64,000 nt of DNA, from positions 140,699,240 through 140,763,239 of the forward strand of contig CM077013.1 of NCBI GenBank assembly GCA_039090855.1, read 5' to 3'. Both the position numbers and the translations under genes were made by a program. Below are positions 54,015 to 64,000 of this stretch, one piece after another. The first letter of the stretch is position 1. Each line of letters opens with the position of its first letter. The notes under the pieces were generated by a model. It did no database searches. It saw only the letters and a program-made list of their open reading frames with translations, and had not been told where the DNA came from. The stretch comes from Macrothele yani (lineage: Eukaryota; Arthropoda; Arachnida; Araneae; Macrothelidae).

Positions 54015-56237
54015 CACTGAAGTGCCAGAAAAACTGGTACAGATGAACTTATGCAAAATACGTAGCAACGTCATCTATGCGCATACTCGGTTGCGTCCGC
54101 CAGTGCGTATATAAAGTGATAGACATCCTTGCTAGCTGTCAGAGCTGTTTTCGGCATGAGAATGGCAATAACGATTTAAGCGATTTTCAACGCAGTGTTG
54201 TAGTTGGCGCTCGTGAGATGGGCCATAGTATTTCGGAGGTAGACACAAAGTTCAGATTTTCACGGACGACCATTGTAAGGGTGTACCGTGACTACAAGAA
54301 TTCCGGCGAAACCTCCAACCTACGATACCAGTGTGACCGTAAAAAGACATTAGGTGAACGTGACCATCGTCAGTTGTCAAGAATCGTTTCAGGCGATAGG
54401 CGTGCAACACTCTTGCAGGTATCATCGGAATTCAATGCTGGAGCCTCAACAAGCATCAGTGTCCGGACTGTGCAACGTACCCTGCACTATATGGGCCTTG
54501 GGAACTGATGCATAACTAGAGTCTCCTTGATGGGTGCATGACACACAGAGCCATGTGCCTCGCTTGGGCACGACAACACCGCCACTGGAAACAAGTAGCC
54601 TGGTCTGACGAGTCGCGTTTCCAACTGTATCGGGCAGATGGAAGGGGATTCATGTGTGGCACAAACCCCATGAAGCCATGGATCCCGCTTGTCAACAGGA
54701 AACTGTACCGGCTGGGGGAGGGGGTCTGTAATGGTATGGGGTGTGTTTAGCTGGACTTCACTGGGACCCCTGGTACGTCTACAAACGTCTGCGACCGGCC
54801 AACGCTATGTGCGCATCCTTTCTGACGAGGTACACCCGTTCATGTCCTTCATTCATGGTGATTAGTTGGGCCTGTTCCAACAGGACAATGCACCTCCACA
54901 CAAGTGTCAGGACACCACATTAAGTTTAGATGAGCATTCATCTGAGTTTGGAGTGGTGCCAGTGTTGCCAACTCACTCATTCCAAAAATGTCCAGATTAG
55001 CCATAAAAAGTCTCCAAAAGTGGAGAAAAGTCCCTAAAAATCAGATTTTTTATTATGCTAAATTTTCGTACTTATCTGTGCGTCATTTACAATTAAATGA
55101 CACATTGCTATTATTATCTATTTGACACTTTAAATTAATAATGTAAAAAGAAGTGAATGTGACTCCTTTGTTACTTAATATGGCTGAGTGGGAGATAACG
55201 AACACTGTGAGAAACACGATAGGCTGTAAGAAATCACTTATTTCTAATTTAAGTCCACTGTTCCCAGGGAAGGGAGAGAACCAGTGCTGAAAGACAAACA
55301 CAACATTCATGCCTCACCGAGATTCGAACCCGGACCCAACTCGGGTGAATGGTAATATGGCTTTAATTGTACACAGACTTAGGGGAGGTTACAGAAACAA
55401 GTTTCAAATGGCTAAGAAGACCAGCTAAAAATACTTAATGTAAAGCATGGTGAACCAATAAATTATAACGTTGAAGATGAAATTTCTTGCAAAAGCAAAC
55501 GTTTTACCCAGTTACATGTTACTGTTACTTTTATTTAGTGTATTAAACAAAACTTTTGTTTTAATGAAGAATAAAACAAAAGTTTTGTATAATGATAGAA
55601 TATTTCTGCTAGTGGATACACTGTAGTAAGTCCCACCACCATCACACTCGCTGTCTAAGGGATCCCAGGCAAACTCATCGAGCGTCTGTGACTGATGTAA
55701 ACAAAGGCGAGAAAGAAAAGGGATTGCATTCTACAAGCATTAAAATTCACGGTTATGGCTATTAGGTCTGCGGAAAGTGAAGACATTCTCCTGATTCAAA
55801 AACCGTATTTAAAATGCTTAAAACTGTAAATAAAAGAAATCGCTGAAATTGTTAAATCAAAACAAAATCCCCTAAAAAAGTCGCTAATCCCAAACTACTG
55901 TTTTCGTCGCTAACGCCAATCCAGAATCCCCTAAATTTAGCGACTTTTCCCCCAAATCAGCAACACTGGGTGGTGCCATTCCCACCCAAGTCCTCAGATC
56001 TTAACATGATAGAACACATTTGGGATGTCATGCAATACGCTATCGAACACAGGGATCCGAGACCTTGGAATACACCCAAATTGTATAACGCTCTGCAGGA
56101 AGTGTGGTGTGCATTGCCTACAGCATATTTCCAGAAGCTAGTGGAGTCCATGCCCCATCATATTTCTGCAGTCCTGCGCTCCCGTGGGTACCTACCAAGT
56201 ATTAGACTGGTGTACCAGTTTTTCTGGTACTTCAGTG
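54015..56237 (+). mobile_element. Tc1-E: Tc1-like element split by a hAT-like MITE
   Basis: TA flanks (54013-54014, 56238-56239) and 26-bp ends agreeing at 25 positions (CACTGAAGTGCCAGAAAAAC on the left) bound 2223 bp, 1.2 kb without the insertion. The transposase runs from about 54157: NNDLSDFQRSVVVGAREMGH (HTH region), VRTVQRTLHYMGLG, stop; then VAWSDESRFQLYRADGR (first Asp, about 54600), FQQDNAPPHK-like sequence (second Asp, about 54880), and after the MITE SSDLNMIEHIWDVM (final Glu, about 56010). Several frameshifts disable it. Confidence 0.9.
54960..55968. mobile_element. hAT-like MITE inside Tc1-E
   Basis: Ends CAGTGTTGCCAACTC and ...TCAGCAACACTG are inverted. AGTGGTGC (54952-54959) and GGTGGTGC (55969-55976) match at 7 of 8 as an 8-bp duplication. 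The Tc1-E reading resumes directly after it. Words such as CCCTAAATTTAGCGAC near the right end are complemented near the left (GTCCCTAAAAATC). It contains a minus-strand SINE-1 fragment (about 55250-55345: CCAGGGAAGGGAGAGAACCA, GATTCGAACCCGGAC). No transposase frame. Confidence 0.85.
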
Positions 56238-56339
56238 TATATATACAATTTAATATTCATTCTATCCAGTTTATTCACGTAGGTAAGACGTTTCCCATTA
56301 TGTAAAGATGAAAATAAGCATTTTGTTGACCATTGTTAG

Positions 56340-57090
56340 TGAAAATATTACAGGCAACTGCTTATAGCCCATTGAGTTGCTCAGTCATCGTTAAACTTAC
56401 AGTAAAAAAAAAAATCACGAACCTGGACTATTGTCTTTACTGAAGTGATTGAATGAATATGTCAATCAAATAAAGTTTACATTTGTTGTTTCATAAGAGT
56501 TTATTCATTAAAAAAAAGACAAAAAAAAACTAACCGTTGATTCTGATGGGTGAACAATACTCGCAACGCGAATCTCATTCCAACAACATTTACAAACACA
56601 GTTGTGACTGAAGATTAGAGTGAAAGAGTGCGCTATCCAGTTGAATTTTTGTACACGATCGAGAAGAGTGGACTTCCGCCTCACATTTTACCACTGAAAA
56701 AGGGTGCAGTCGTGATGCTCGTCACGAGCCTGGCCGCCCCGGTGGCGCAGTGGTGTAAGCACTGGCTTATGATGATTCGTTCGTGAAAGGTCTGGGTTCT
56801 AATCCTGGTGAGGCATGGATGTTGTGTTTGTATTACGGCACTGGCTCTCTCCCTTTCCTGGAACCAGTGACCGTAAATTAGGGACGGGCGACTGCTTATA
56901 GCCCATTGAGTTGCTCACGGCAGTCGTTAAACCTTCAGTCAAAAAAAAAAAAAAAAAAAATTGTGAACCTGGACTGTTGTCTTTACTAAAGTGGTTGAAT
57001 TAATTTGTCAATCTAATAAAGTTTACATTTGTTATTTCATGAGTTTATTCTTTAAAAAAACAAAAAAAAAAGAAACTATTGATTCCAATG
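56340..57090 (+). repeat. Tandem duplication containing SINE-1 copies
   Basis: The stretch GGCAACTGCTTATAGCCCAT ... poly-A, CACGAACCTGGACTATTGTC ... AATAAAGTTTACATTTGTTG ... (56350-56550) recurs at 56888-57090. The second copy includes a full SINE-1 (next entry), the first only its last 60 bases. A duplication of about 550 bp followed by loss of the first SINE head explains this. Confidence 0.7.
56732..56960 (+). mobile_element. SINE-1 copy
   Basis: GCCGCCCCGGTGGCGCAGTG, a changed B box (GGGTTCTAATCCTGG), TAAATTAGGGACGGGCGACT and CACGGCAGTCGTTAAACC identify it. It ends in about 20 A residues. TCACGAGCCTG and TTGTGAACCTG beside it are probably a diverged duplication. Confidence 0.85.
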
Positions 57091-57411
57091 GGTTTCATCT
57101 ATTTTGTTAATTATGGTTAACCAAAAATAATTAGTAGTAACTTAAAAACACATTAATTAGGAAAAATGCAGTTATATGTTGTGTACTTAGTATGCACTGT
57201 ATTTTGAAGCATCCATGTCCATCTCGGAAGTTTCTGGAATGAATTAAATGTGGAAATCTACTTTGTGTAGTAGGAAGACATTTACTTATAAAAAAAAAAA
57301 AAAATATCAAAATGAATAAGAAATCATGTTACATTACTAAAATTTTATTAAGTGAAAATTAATAGCATTACACAAAATCAAGTACATACTTTAGTTCTTT
57401 TTAAAATACAC
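57091..57411. other. Unassigned AT-rich spacer
   Basis: Contains a poly-A stretch near 57290-57304 and no recognisable frame. Confidence 0.5.
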
Positions 57412-58650
57412 TCTGCCAGAAAAACCGAAGCCCTCGAGAGAGTCGTTCGATTCTGATGAAACTCAGCGTGCAAGTACCTCGGGGCCAAACATGCAAATAG
57501 TTTAAAAAATAATGTCTAACAACTAAATAGTGGCCTGCAACAGTGCACGGGAACCATGCATTGAGGAGGTGTTTAAGGAGCAAAGCTCATGTGCAGGGAC
57601 AATTGTGACAGCGGATTGCGGTTGCATTAACCTCCATGAACTGTGGGGGTGCCTTGATGTCGGATCTGCAAACACTACGAACAGTTGAACGTGTTTGAGA
57701 GCGGGCATAATTGGTCTGAGAGTGTGTCAAGTCGTATCATCAGGCATTTGGGTTAGAGTGACTTGGCAATCATATGATGCTGGTGCCTATGGGTTGAGGA
57801 GGGCACAGCCCAGTGGTACATGGGCAGTGGACGGCAGAGAGCAATGACACAATGTAAGGATTGAGTGATTGTGAGAGCAGCATGAACAGAACCGAATTAG
57901 TCACTCTCAACCGTCCATGGTGGTGTTGCATTGTCTAAGAGTACAGAAGTGACCATCTGGACCATAGCCAGACAACTTACGCCATGAGGACTACATTCAA
58001 GAAGGCCACTCCACCACCTACCACTGACCCACAAGCATCACTGGCACTGGTTGCAGTGGTTTCAGGCCCAGTCAATGTGGGATAGTGTCCAGTGGCATCT
58101 TGTCTTCGGTGAAGAGTCATGGTTTGCACTTGATGCTGATGATCAGCGCATGTGTCTGGACATGAGCCAGCCAGTGCACAGTTCTTGCGTTTACTGTGGA
58201 ACTACTCGTGGCTCGCACACCAAGAGTGACTTTCTAGTAAGCCATTTCCTATGACGGCCAGGCACCCTTGGTAGTCCTGTGTGTCATCTTCACAGCTCAA
58301 TGATGCGCAGCATTCTATGACCTGTCGTGTTGCCATAGCTGTTGCAACATCACCGAGCAATTTTCCAGCAGAATAATGCCCGGCGACGCACAGCTCTCCC
58401 AGGCCTGCATCCATAATGTTAACATCTTTTCATTGCCAGCTTAATCGCCCGACCACTAACCGACTGAACATGTTTGGGACATAATGGAACACCATCTACA
58501 ACCATCTCGGAATGTCTGCTAACTGGCCCACAGTTTGGACACCATTTGGCATGCTATACTTGAGGACAATATCCATGAACTGTATGTGTCTATACCACAC
58601 TGAGTAACCACTTGTATTCAAGCTAGAGGTGGTACTACAATGTAGTGACT
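57412..58650 (+). pseudogene. Tc1-F: decayed Tc1-like transposase
   Basis: CACTCTGCCAGAAAAACCGA at 57410 looks like a Tc1 left end; no matching right end was found. Translating in shifting frames gives FERAHLVGLRVSSRIIRHLG (HTH), WVEEGTAQWYMGSGRQRAMT, HLVFGEESWFALDADDQRM (first catalytic site, Asp changed to Glu), IFQQNNARRRTA (second Asp changed to Asn) and LTDxEHVWDIM with CIQARGGTTM at the end. Two catalytic positions are lost, so the protein is certainly dead. Confidence 0.75.
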
Positions 58651-58872
58651 TAGTCCATCCACTTGTATAGCTGTTTTATCTGAATAAATGGTCTAACTGC
58701 AGCAGTTGCTGTGGCTTTTTAAAGTTTTTGCCAAACCATTGGTCAACTTCTTTTTTTAATTTTTTTGCCAAATAACTGAAGTCACCAGTTTTTTTTCATG
58801 CTCTATTGGAATTATAGAAATCATAAATTCTAATAATGACTTCATGGGGAGTGTTCATGTGGAGAAACCATA

Positions 58873-59170
58873 GGAGAAACAGGATGAAGGTTAACCTCCA
58901 GAATTAAAGAACACAAAGCAGCAATAAGGAACGATTCAAATAAAACAGGATTAGACAGGCACATACAACAAACTGGCCACAAAATGGTCTGGGACACCTT
59001 GCAAGTAATCAAACATCAATCCCACACAATTATTCAGAAATTATAGGAATCCCTGGAAATTTACAAGACACAAGGTGGCAACATCAATGACCATGCTAGA
59101 TGGAAAATCTATCGGGCTTGGTCGCCAGACCTCCTGAAGATGATCTAGTGTCTAGTTCGAAAATTTGAGA
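58873..59170 (+). pseudogene. PLE-2: Penelope-like GIY-YIG endonuclease tail
   Basis: The frame from 58873 reads GETG, stop, RLTSRIKEHKAAIRN, DRHIQQTGHKMVWDTLQVI, then a stop and ESLEIYKTQGGNINDHARWK. This is the C-terminal part of a Penelope endonuclease, past the GIY and YIG motifs. It is followed by CTGAAGATGATCTAG, TGT, CTAGTTCGAAA (59134-59162), the same hairpin type as in PLE-1. The copy is 5'-truncated and has two in-frame stops. Confidence 0.75.
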
Positions 59171-59921
59171 GGTGAAGTACCTTAAAAATTTATCCTCTAT
59201 AATTCCCGTTCATTATTTATAAAACCATAAAAACAAAGTGTTATAATAAGTCTTACGTCAGTGATTGCATCGCTATTTTCACGTAATTGCTTTCAGTCTC
59301 ACACGCAATGTAAACAATGAAAAAAAGGTAACTAACATTTGAATTTCATTTTTTTAAATACCAAATAGAATAAAAATTAAAGATTTTTTTTGCTTGGTCG
59401 TCATTAAAAAAGTTACAAAAGGTAATTTCCAATATTTTCAACGCTTTTTATCAATTGCCCAAACTATTTATTTGCAAACTGCGAAGAATGTGATTGGCAG
59501 CACGACCTTTTCAATTGCTCTGGAATTGCAACCATTTCCTCTCCTATACATGTACATTGCACATTCCAATTTTTAGGTTGTTTGGACAGTTCCTTCTGGA
59601 TGCTTAATTTTCTTTTTTTGGGCAAAGAGTGCACTAGTTTATTTTCATTTGTGTTTTAGGTTTTAACCGAATTATTTTCAGAGCACAATATAAATTAACA
59701 AGCATGTTTGAAATATCACCATCGTGTGACTTTGCTTCAAAGAAACCTGTTAATGTAAAGACTCTAATTCGCATCTTTGATTGAATCAGCATCTTTAACA
59801 TATTAAGGCTCCTCACAATTGATACGTGGTCCAAAATACAGTAAGGGAATTCTCACACAGGTTGTAAGTGGCGATACATCTAGTATGTTTTATGTTGGGA
59901 AAGGCAAGTTGGTATAGTAAT
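59171..59921. other. Unassigned AT-rich DNA before RTE-C
   Basis: No gene is seen. It ends in the ATCATCATCATCATCA tract that is the tail of RTE-C (59924-59940). Confidence 0.45.
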
Positions 59922-59943
59922 ATCATCATCATCATCATCATTG

Positions 59944-61462
59944 TCAACCATTATCAATCCACTGCTGGACGAAGGTCTCCCCAAGTTTCCTCCACAACGG
60001 TCTGTCTTGTGCCAGTCTCCTCCATGTCACCCCTGCATACTTTCGAATTTCATCCACCCATCTCCCATGTGGTCTTCTTCTGGGTCTCTTCCTGTCCCTT
60101 GGAATCCAATCTAAAATTTCGGCTGTCCATCGATGATCTGTCCTTCTGGCAGTATGTCCAGCCCATTGCCATTTCAGGGATTTAACTCTGATCATGATGT
60201 CTTCCACTCTTGTCATTTTTCGGATCCACGAGTTCCTCTTCTTATCTCTCCTGGTTACACCAAGTATGCACCTCTCCATGCTTTTTTGAGTTGTCTGCAG
60301 CCTTTGTATGTCTCTTTTAGTTAAGGTCCACGTCTCTGCACCATACGTAAGCACTGGAAGGATGCATTGATCAAACACTTTTCTTTTAAGACATAATGGC
60401 ATATTGCTCTTGAAAATTATGCTGTTTCTTCCAAAAGCTCTCCAGGCAAGTTTTGTACGCCGATTAATTTCTTCATCAATGTGACCCTCACTTGATATCT
60501 GCTGTCCAAGATAAACGTACGTATCTGTTATCTCAGCTTTTCTCCATCAATCGATAAATCTTCATTTCTTGTAAAAGCATTGAACATCACTTTTGTCTTC
60601 TGAAAGTTCATTTTTAATCCCACTTCTTTACTCTTATCAGCAAGTTCCTGGATCATACTCTGCAGCTCTGATGGGCTAGTTGTAAAAATGACTAAGTCAT
60701 CAGCAAAACGAAGGTGGGTTAGATAATCTCCATTAATCTTTATCCCTTGTTTTCCCAGCTCAGTGACTGAAAAACACCCTCCAATGTGGCATTAAAGAGC
60801 TTCGGAGATATGGTGTCACCTTGTCTCACTCCCTTTCCAATTTTTATGTGTGTTGTATTTTCAAACAGCCTAATCTTTGCACTTGCATTTTCATAGATGT
60901 TATTAATAATATTAATGTATGCATCTTCAATACCGCAGGTTTTCAGAGCCATTGTAACTGCTGATGGTTTCACCGAATCAAAGGCTTTTCATAATCGATA
61001 AAAGCCATGCACAATGGAAGTTCATATTCCCTCGCTCTTTCAATTAGTTCTCTCAGCACATGGATATGATCTATTGTGCTGTAGCCACTCTCTGAATCCA
61101 GCTTGTTCTCTCGGTTGAGCCATGTCCAGTGTTACCTTCAAGCGGTGTGAAAGAACTTTAGTGAAGATTTTATAAACTACTGATAGGAGGCTGATAGGTC
61201 TGTAGTTTCCGAGATCCTCAATGTCACCTTTCTTATGTAGCAGGATCATTGTAGCGGTGTTCCAATCCTCAGGAATCTTTCCTTCATTAAGGCATCGAGT
61301 GAAAATTTGGGCAAGTACTGTTTCGATTTCTCCACTTGCTTCTTGTATGATGTCTACAGTAATTCCATCTTCTCCTGGAGCTTTTCCCCGCTTCATGTTC
61401 TTGATTGCATGTGCAACTTCTGCTGGAAGGACTGGAGGAACTCTGGTACTGGTATCTTTCAT
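59944..61462 (-). pseudogene. RTE-C reverse transcriptase in several frames
   Basis: Frames 61462-61040 (GKAPGEDGITVDIIQEASGE through EQAGFR), 60973-60740 (motif B region GVRQGDTISPKLFNATLE) and 60402-59944 (RRDIQRLQTT-type tail to QQWIDNG) together cover the RT, with frame changes between. The motif C part (60690-60720) reads RFADDLVIFT-like residues. It lacks a continuous frame. Confidence 0.88.
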
Positions 61463-62901
61463 GATGTCTGGAGTGCATGTATCATCCCTTTCATATAATT
61501 TGGAGTAGAAATCTTTCCTCTTGTCAAAATTTCGCCTCTATTTCTTGTTACAGAACCATCTTCTTTTCTCAGTGCCATAATCTGTTTTCTTCCCTTACTG
61601 AGATGTCCCTTTGCTATCTTTAGGCTTTGGTTGTTTTCAATTGCTTTCCTCACTAGTTCACAGTTGAATTTTCTTACGTCTTCAGTGATACTTTTTCGTA
61701 CTGTCTTGCATAGCTCTATATATTCCACTTTGGAAGTCACATCTTCTTTAGTTGTCCTCATCTCTCTTCTTTTTTGCATCAACATTTTCGTTTTTCCTGA
61801 TAATTTATTTACATGCAACTTGTTCTTAGACCCAGCTAATTTTGTTGCTGTTTCCATAAGAGCTTTGGTTACTTTTCTGTTAACTTCAGAGATGTCCACT
61901 TCTTCCGATGTTAGGCCTTCTAAAGCAGAGAACCTGTTCTTCAGTTCCAACTTGAAGGTATTATGGTGTTTTTTAAGGTTGGTTATGTCAATAGATTTTG
62001 TTTGTCTTATGAGCTTGCCACGTTCAAGTTTAGTGTTGAGGTGCATCTTACATCTCACCAATCTATGGTCACTACCTGTGTTGAACTTGTTTAGCACACT
62101 GCAGTCTTCTATGACGAATTTTTTGTTACACATAATAAAATCAATTTCACTTGTTGTCCCATTTGGATGTCTCCATGTCCATTTCCTGTGTGGCTTTTTC
62201 TTGAAGAAGGAGTTCAAGATGAAAAACCCTTCTGCCTCTGCAAACTCAACGAGAGTATTTCCACGCTGGTTTCTGTTGCCGTGACCGAATTTACCTACTG
62301 AAGTTTCATTCTGTTGCCGTTGCCCTATTTTTGCATTGAAATCTCCCATAATTATTTTCAAGTGCTGCTTACCTTTATTATTTAGATGACAAATTTCCTC
62401 ATAAAATTCTTCAATTTCTTCTTCAGGATGACTTGTGGTGGGTGCATAAGTTTGAATAATCTGAGCCTGGTATCTTCTCGATAGTTGGATTACAAGTCGT
62501 GCAGCTCTGTCAGAGGAACTTTCAACTTCTACCACTTTATCCTTCAGTTTCTTGTTTATTATAAATCCAACACCACTAGTTCTGCCAGTATCTGTCCCAC
62601 GATAGTAGAAGAGATGTCCACTTTTCAGTTCGATGAGATCTTCTCCTTTTCTCCTTACCTCACTTAGCCCAACGATGTCCCACTTGATCCTTTGTAGTTC
62701 CTCTTCCAATTCAAGAAGCCTTGAATCAGAAGATAGGGAGCGTCCATTGTACGTTGCCAAGGTCAGCATCAGATGGCAGCCTAGTCCGGTCCTCCGGGGA
62801 TTCTTAGCACCCTCTGCCTTCATGTCGCACTGGCCGCTGCCTTGGCCAGGTACATTCCAGCTGCCGGAGACTGAGGGCCAAGATTTAAGTTGTGGAGTCA
62901 T
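61459..62901 (-). CDS. RTE-C endonuclease (APE-type) and linker, truncated by frameshift
   Basis: The 480-codon frame starts MTPQLKSWPSVSGSWNVPGQ and contains the apurinic-endonuclease-like fold: LATYNGRSLSSDSRL, WDIVGLSEVRRKGEDLIELK (metal-binding Glu), YAPTTSHPEEEIEEFY, IIMGDFNAKIGQ (Asp and Asn of the active site), RKWTWRHPNGTTSEIDFIM and NTGSDHRLVRCKM (catalytic SDH). The domain nicks target DNA to prime reverse transcription. The linker ends in RGEILTR; after that (61516) a lost base sends the frame to a stop at 61459. The true ORF would continue into the RT at 61462-59944, now in pieces. Confidence 0.9.
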   Translation of the reverse strand: MTPQLKSWPSVSGSWNVPGQGSGQCDMKAEGAKNPRRTGLGCHLMLTLATYNGRSLSSDSRLLELEEELQRIKWDIVGLSEVRRKGEDLIELKSGHLFYYRGTDTGRTSGVGFIINKKLKDKVVEVESSSDRAARLVIQLSRRYQAQIIQTYAPTTSHPEEEIEEFYEEICHLNNKGKQHLKIIMGDFNAKIGQRQQNETSVGKFGHGNRNQRGNTLVEFAEAEGFFILNSFFKKKPHRKWTWRHPNGTTSEIDFIMCNKKFVIEDCSVLNKFNTGSDHRLVRCKMHLNTKLERGKLIRQTKSIDITNLKKHHNTFKLELKNRFSALEGLTSEEVDISEVNRKVTKALMETATKLAGSKNKLHVNKLSGKTKMLMQKRREMRTTKEDVTSKVEYIELCKTVRKSITEDVRKFNCELVRKAIENNQSLKIAKGHLSKGRKQIMALRKEDGSVTRNRGEILTRGKISTPNYMKGMIHALQTS

Positions 62902-63118
62902 TTTGGAGGGGTTTGGCCATAACTCACCACGCTGGCCAAGCGGGTTGGTGAGTGTGGGATAGAATTTCCTCTGATCCCGATGGTATAGTTATACCGCTAT
63001 TGGCGGTCGTCAGAGCCCCTTTAGTGGGAACAGGATGCACCACGAGAAGGCGGGGTTGACATTTGTCAAGGAGAGGCTGTGATGTTACGCATCACCTGAC
63101 CTTACATCCCATAGTAAT

Positions 63119-63212
63119 ATATATATATGTATATATATTCTATTAGGGAGCGTCCATTGTTTACCATGGATACAATGGACGCTCCCATTGTTTACAATGG
63201 ACGCTCCCTATC
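63119..63212. repeat. Junction between RTE-C and RTE-D: TA tract and small palindromes
   Basis: A (TA)n tract (63118-63140) is followed by GGGAGCGTCCATTGT (63147-63162), ACAATGGACGCTCCC (63172-63187) and ACAATGGACGCTCCC again (63194-63208). The word is the first part of the RTE-D sequence (TYNGRSL codons), so the element's truncated 5' end is present three times, once inverted. This is the kind of scar left by template switching during insertion. Confidence 0.75.
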
Positions 63213-64000
63213 TTCTGATTCAAAGCTTCTTGAATTGGAAGAGGAACTACAAAGGATCAAGTGGGACATCGTGGGGCTAAGTGAGGTAAGGAGAAAAGGA
63301 GAAGATCTCATTGAACTGAAAAGTGGAAATCTCTTCTACTATCGTGGGACAGATACTGGCAGAACTAGTGGTGTTGGATTTATAATAAACAAGAAACTGA
63401 AGGATAAAGTTGTAGAAGTTGAAAGTTCCTCTGACAGAGCTGCACGACTTGTTATCCAACTCTCGAAAAGATACCAGGCTCAGATTATTCAAACTTATGC
63501 ACCCACCACAAGTCATCCTGAAGAAGAAATTGAAGAATTTTATGAGGAAATTTGTCATCTAAATAATAAAGGTAAGCAGCACTTGAAAATAATTATGGGA
63601 GATTTCAATGCAAAAATAGGGCAACGGCAACAGAATGAAACTTCAGTAGGTAAATTCGGTCATGGCAACAGAAACCAGCGTGGAAATACTCTCGTTGAGT
63701 TTGCAGAGGCAGAAGGGTTTTTCATCTTGAACTCCTTCTTCAAGAAAAAGCCACACAGGAAATGGACATGGAGACATCCAAATGGGACGACAAGTGAAAT
63801 TGATTTTATTATGTGTAACAAAAAATTCGTCATAGAAGACTGCAGTGTGCTAAACAAGTTCAACACAGGTAGTGACCATAGATTGGTGAGATGTAAGATG
63901 CACCTCAACACTAAACTTGAACGTGGCAAGCTCATAAGACAAACAAAATCTATTAACATAACCAACCTTAAAAAACACCATAATACCTTCAAGTTAGAAC
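63194..64000 (+). CDS. RTE-D endonuclease, 5'-truncated, open to window end
   Basis: The frame from NGRSLSSDSKLLELEEEL to the last base shows no stop: WDIVGLSEVRRKGEDLIELK, TYAPTTSHPEEEIEEFYEEI, IIMGDFNAKIGQRQQNETSV, WTWRHPNGTTSEIDFIMCNK and NTGSDHRLVRCKMHLNTKLE. It lies on the plus strand, head to head with RTE-C, and differs from it by a handful of residues (for example GNLFYY for GHLFYY). Lacking the start codon region, it is truncated. Whether the RT beyond 64000 is intact cannot be seen. Confidence 0.9.

Larger units (their letters stand above)
59922..63118 (-). mobile_element. RTE-C: near-full-length RTE-type LINE, frameshifted
   Basis: The element runs on the minus strand from a 5' leader (about 63118-62902) through an endonuclease-RT ORF to a (GAT)n tail at 59924-59940. 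Frame-breaking changes relative to RTE-B lie near 61516 (one base lost), 61455 (extra codons), 61089 (one base gained), 60988, 60752 and 60535 (bases lost). The tail type and the APE-like endonuclease point to the RTE clade. It is dead, but its endonuclease half is intact. Confidence 0.93.

Overview
This is a repeat-dense piece of an animal nuclear genome, most likely an arthropod. It is AT-rich and has no bacterial-style operons. The protein-coding matter is transposase or retroelement sequence of the kinds common in arthropods: Tc1-like, mariner-like, hAT, Helitron, RTE-type LINE and Penelope-like elements, with two tRNA-derived SINE families. I found no convincing host gene and no working structural RNA. 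Nearly all the longer open frames are fragments of mobile elements, and most carry stops, frameshifts or inserted elements. The species is not identifiable from the sequence alone.

Layout. 1-10.2 kb: a foldback repeat, a small inverted-repeat element, an old LINE (LINE-X, minus strand) broken by a Tc1 element and by one copy of a MITE family called Min146 here (11-bp ends CGCTTTCCAAC, TA flanks, internal units of about 146 bp), then four more Min146 copies. Two of these lie in opposite orientation on either side of a mariner relic. 10.2-21.9 kb: two opposite-orientation copies of a second array family, called CTA here, whose units of about 150 bp each carry a CCGCTAGGGGGCG or CCACCAGGGGGCG core resembling the CTCF motif. 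Also present are two same-length hAT-like MITEs (1056 bp) and a 3.96-kb hAT-like element with an 8-bp target duplication. 22-26 kb: a Helitron relic with a textbook 3' end, a decayed Tc1 and hAT debris. 26-35 kb: mostly unassigned AT-rich DNA with two mariners of one family and degraded SINEs.

35.7-42 kb is a three-level nest that can be read base by base: a 5'-truncated Penelope-like element sits inside a hAT element (TSD TCAGTTAG), which sits inside a mariner transposase gene. 42-48.2 kb is a stack of elements joined at (TA)n tracts: two inverted arms, a palindrome, a Tc1 element with nearly perfect ends, another palindrome and two 5'-truncated RTE LINEs, one with a 587-codon uninterrupted reverse transcriptase frame. 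48.2-59.2 kb holds a 1.06-kb palindrome, a mariner, three more Tc1 relics (one split by a 1009-bp hAT-like MITE), SINEs and a second Penelope fragment. 59.9-64 kb holds a near-full-length but frameshifted RTE LINE on the minus strand and, head to head with it, a second copy on the plus strand whose endonuclease frame runs open to the window end.

How the parts relate. Non-autonomous pieces (SINEs, MITEs, truncated LINEs) outnumber potentially coding ones. The SINEs presumably depended on LINE machinery, and the RTE copies are the only plausible LINE source seen here. The deletion-derived mariner and Tc1 copies would need transposase from elsewhere. No element in the window looks fully autonomous. 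The most unusual signals are the two array families, the CTCF-like motif arrays, the Penelope insertion with inverted flanks, and the hAT-MITE pair whose differences are confined to one end.
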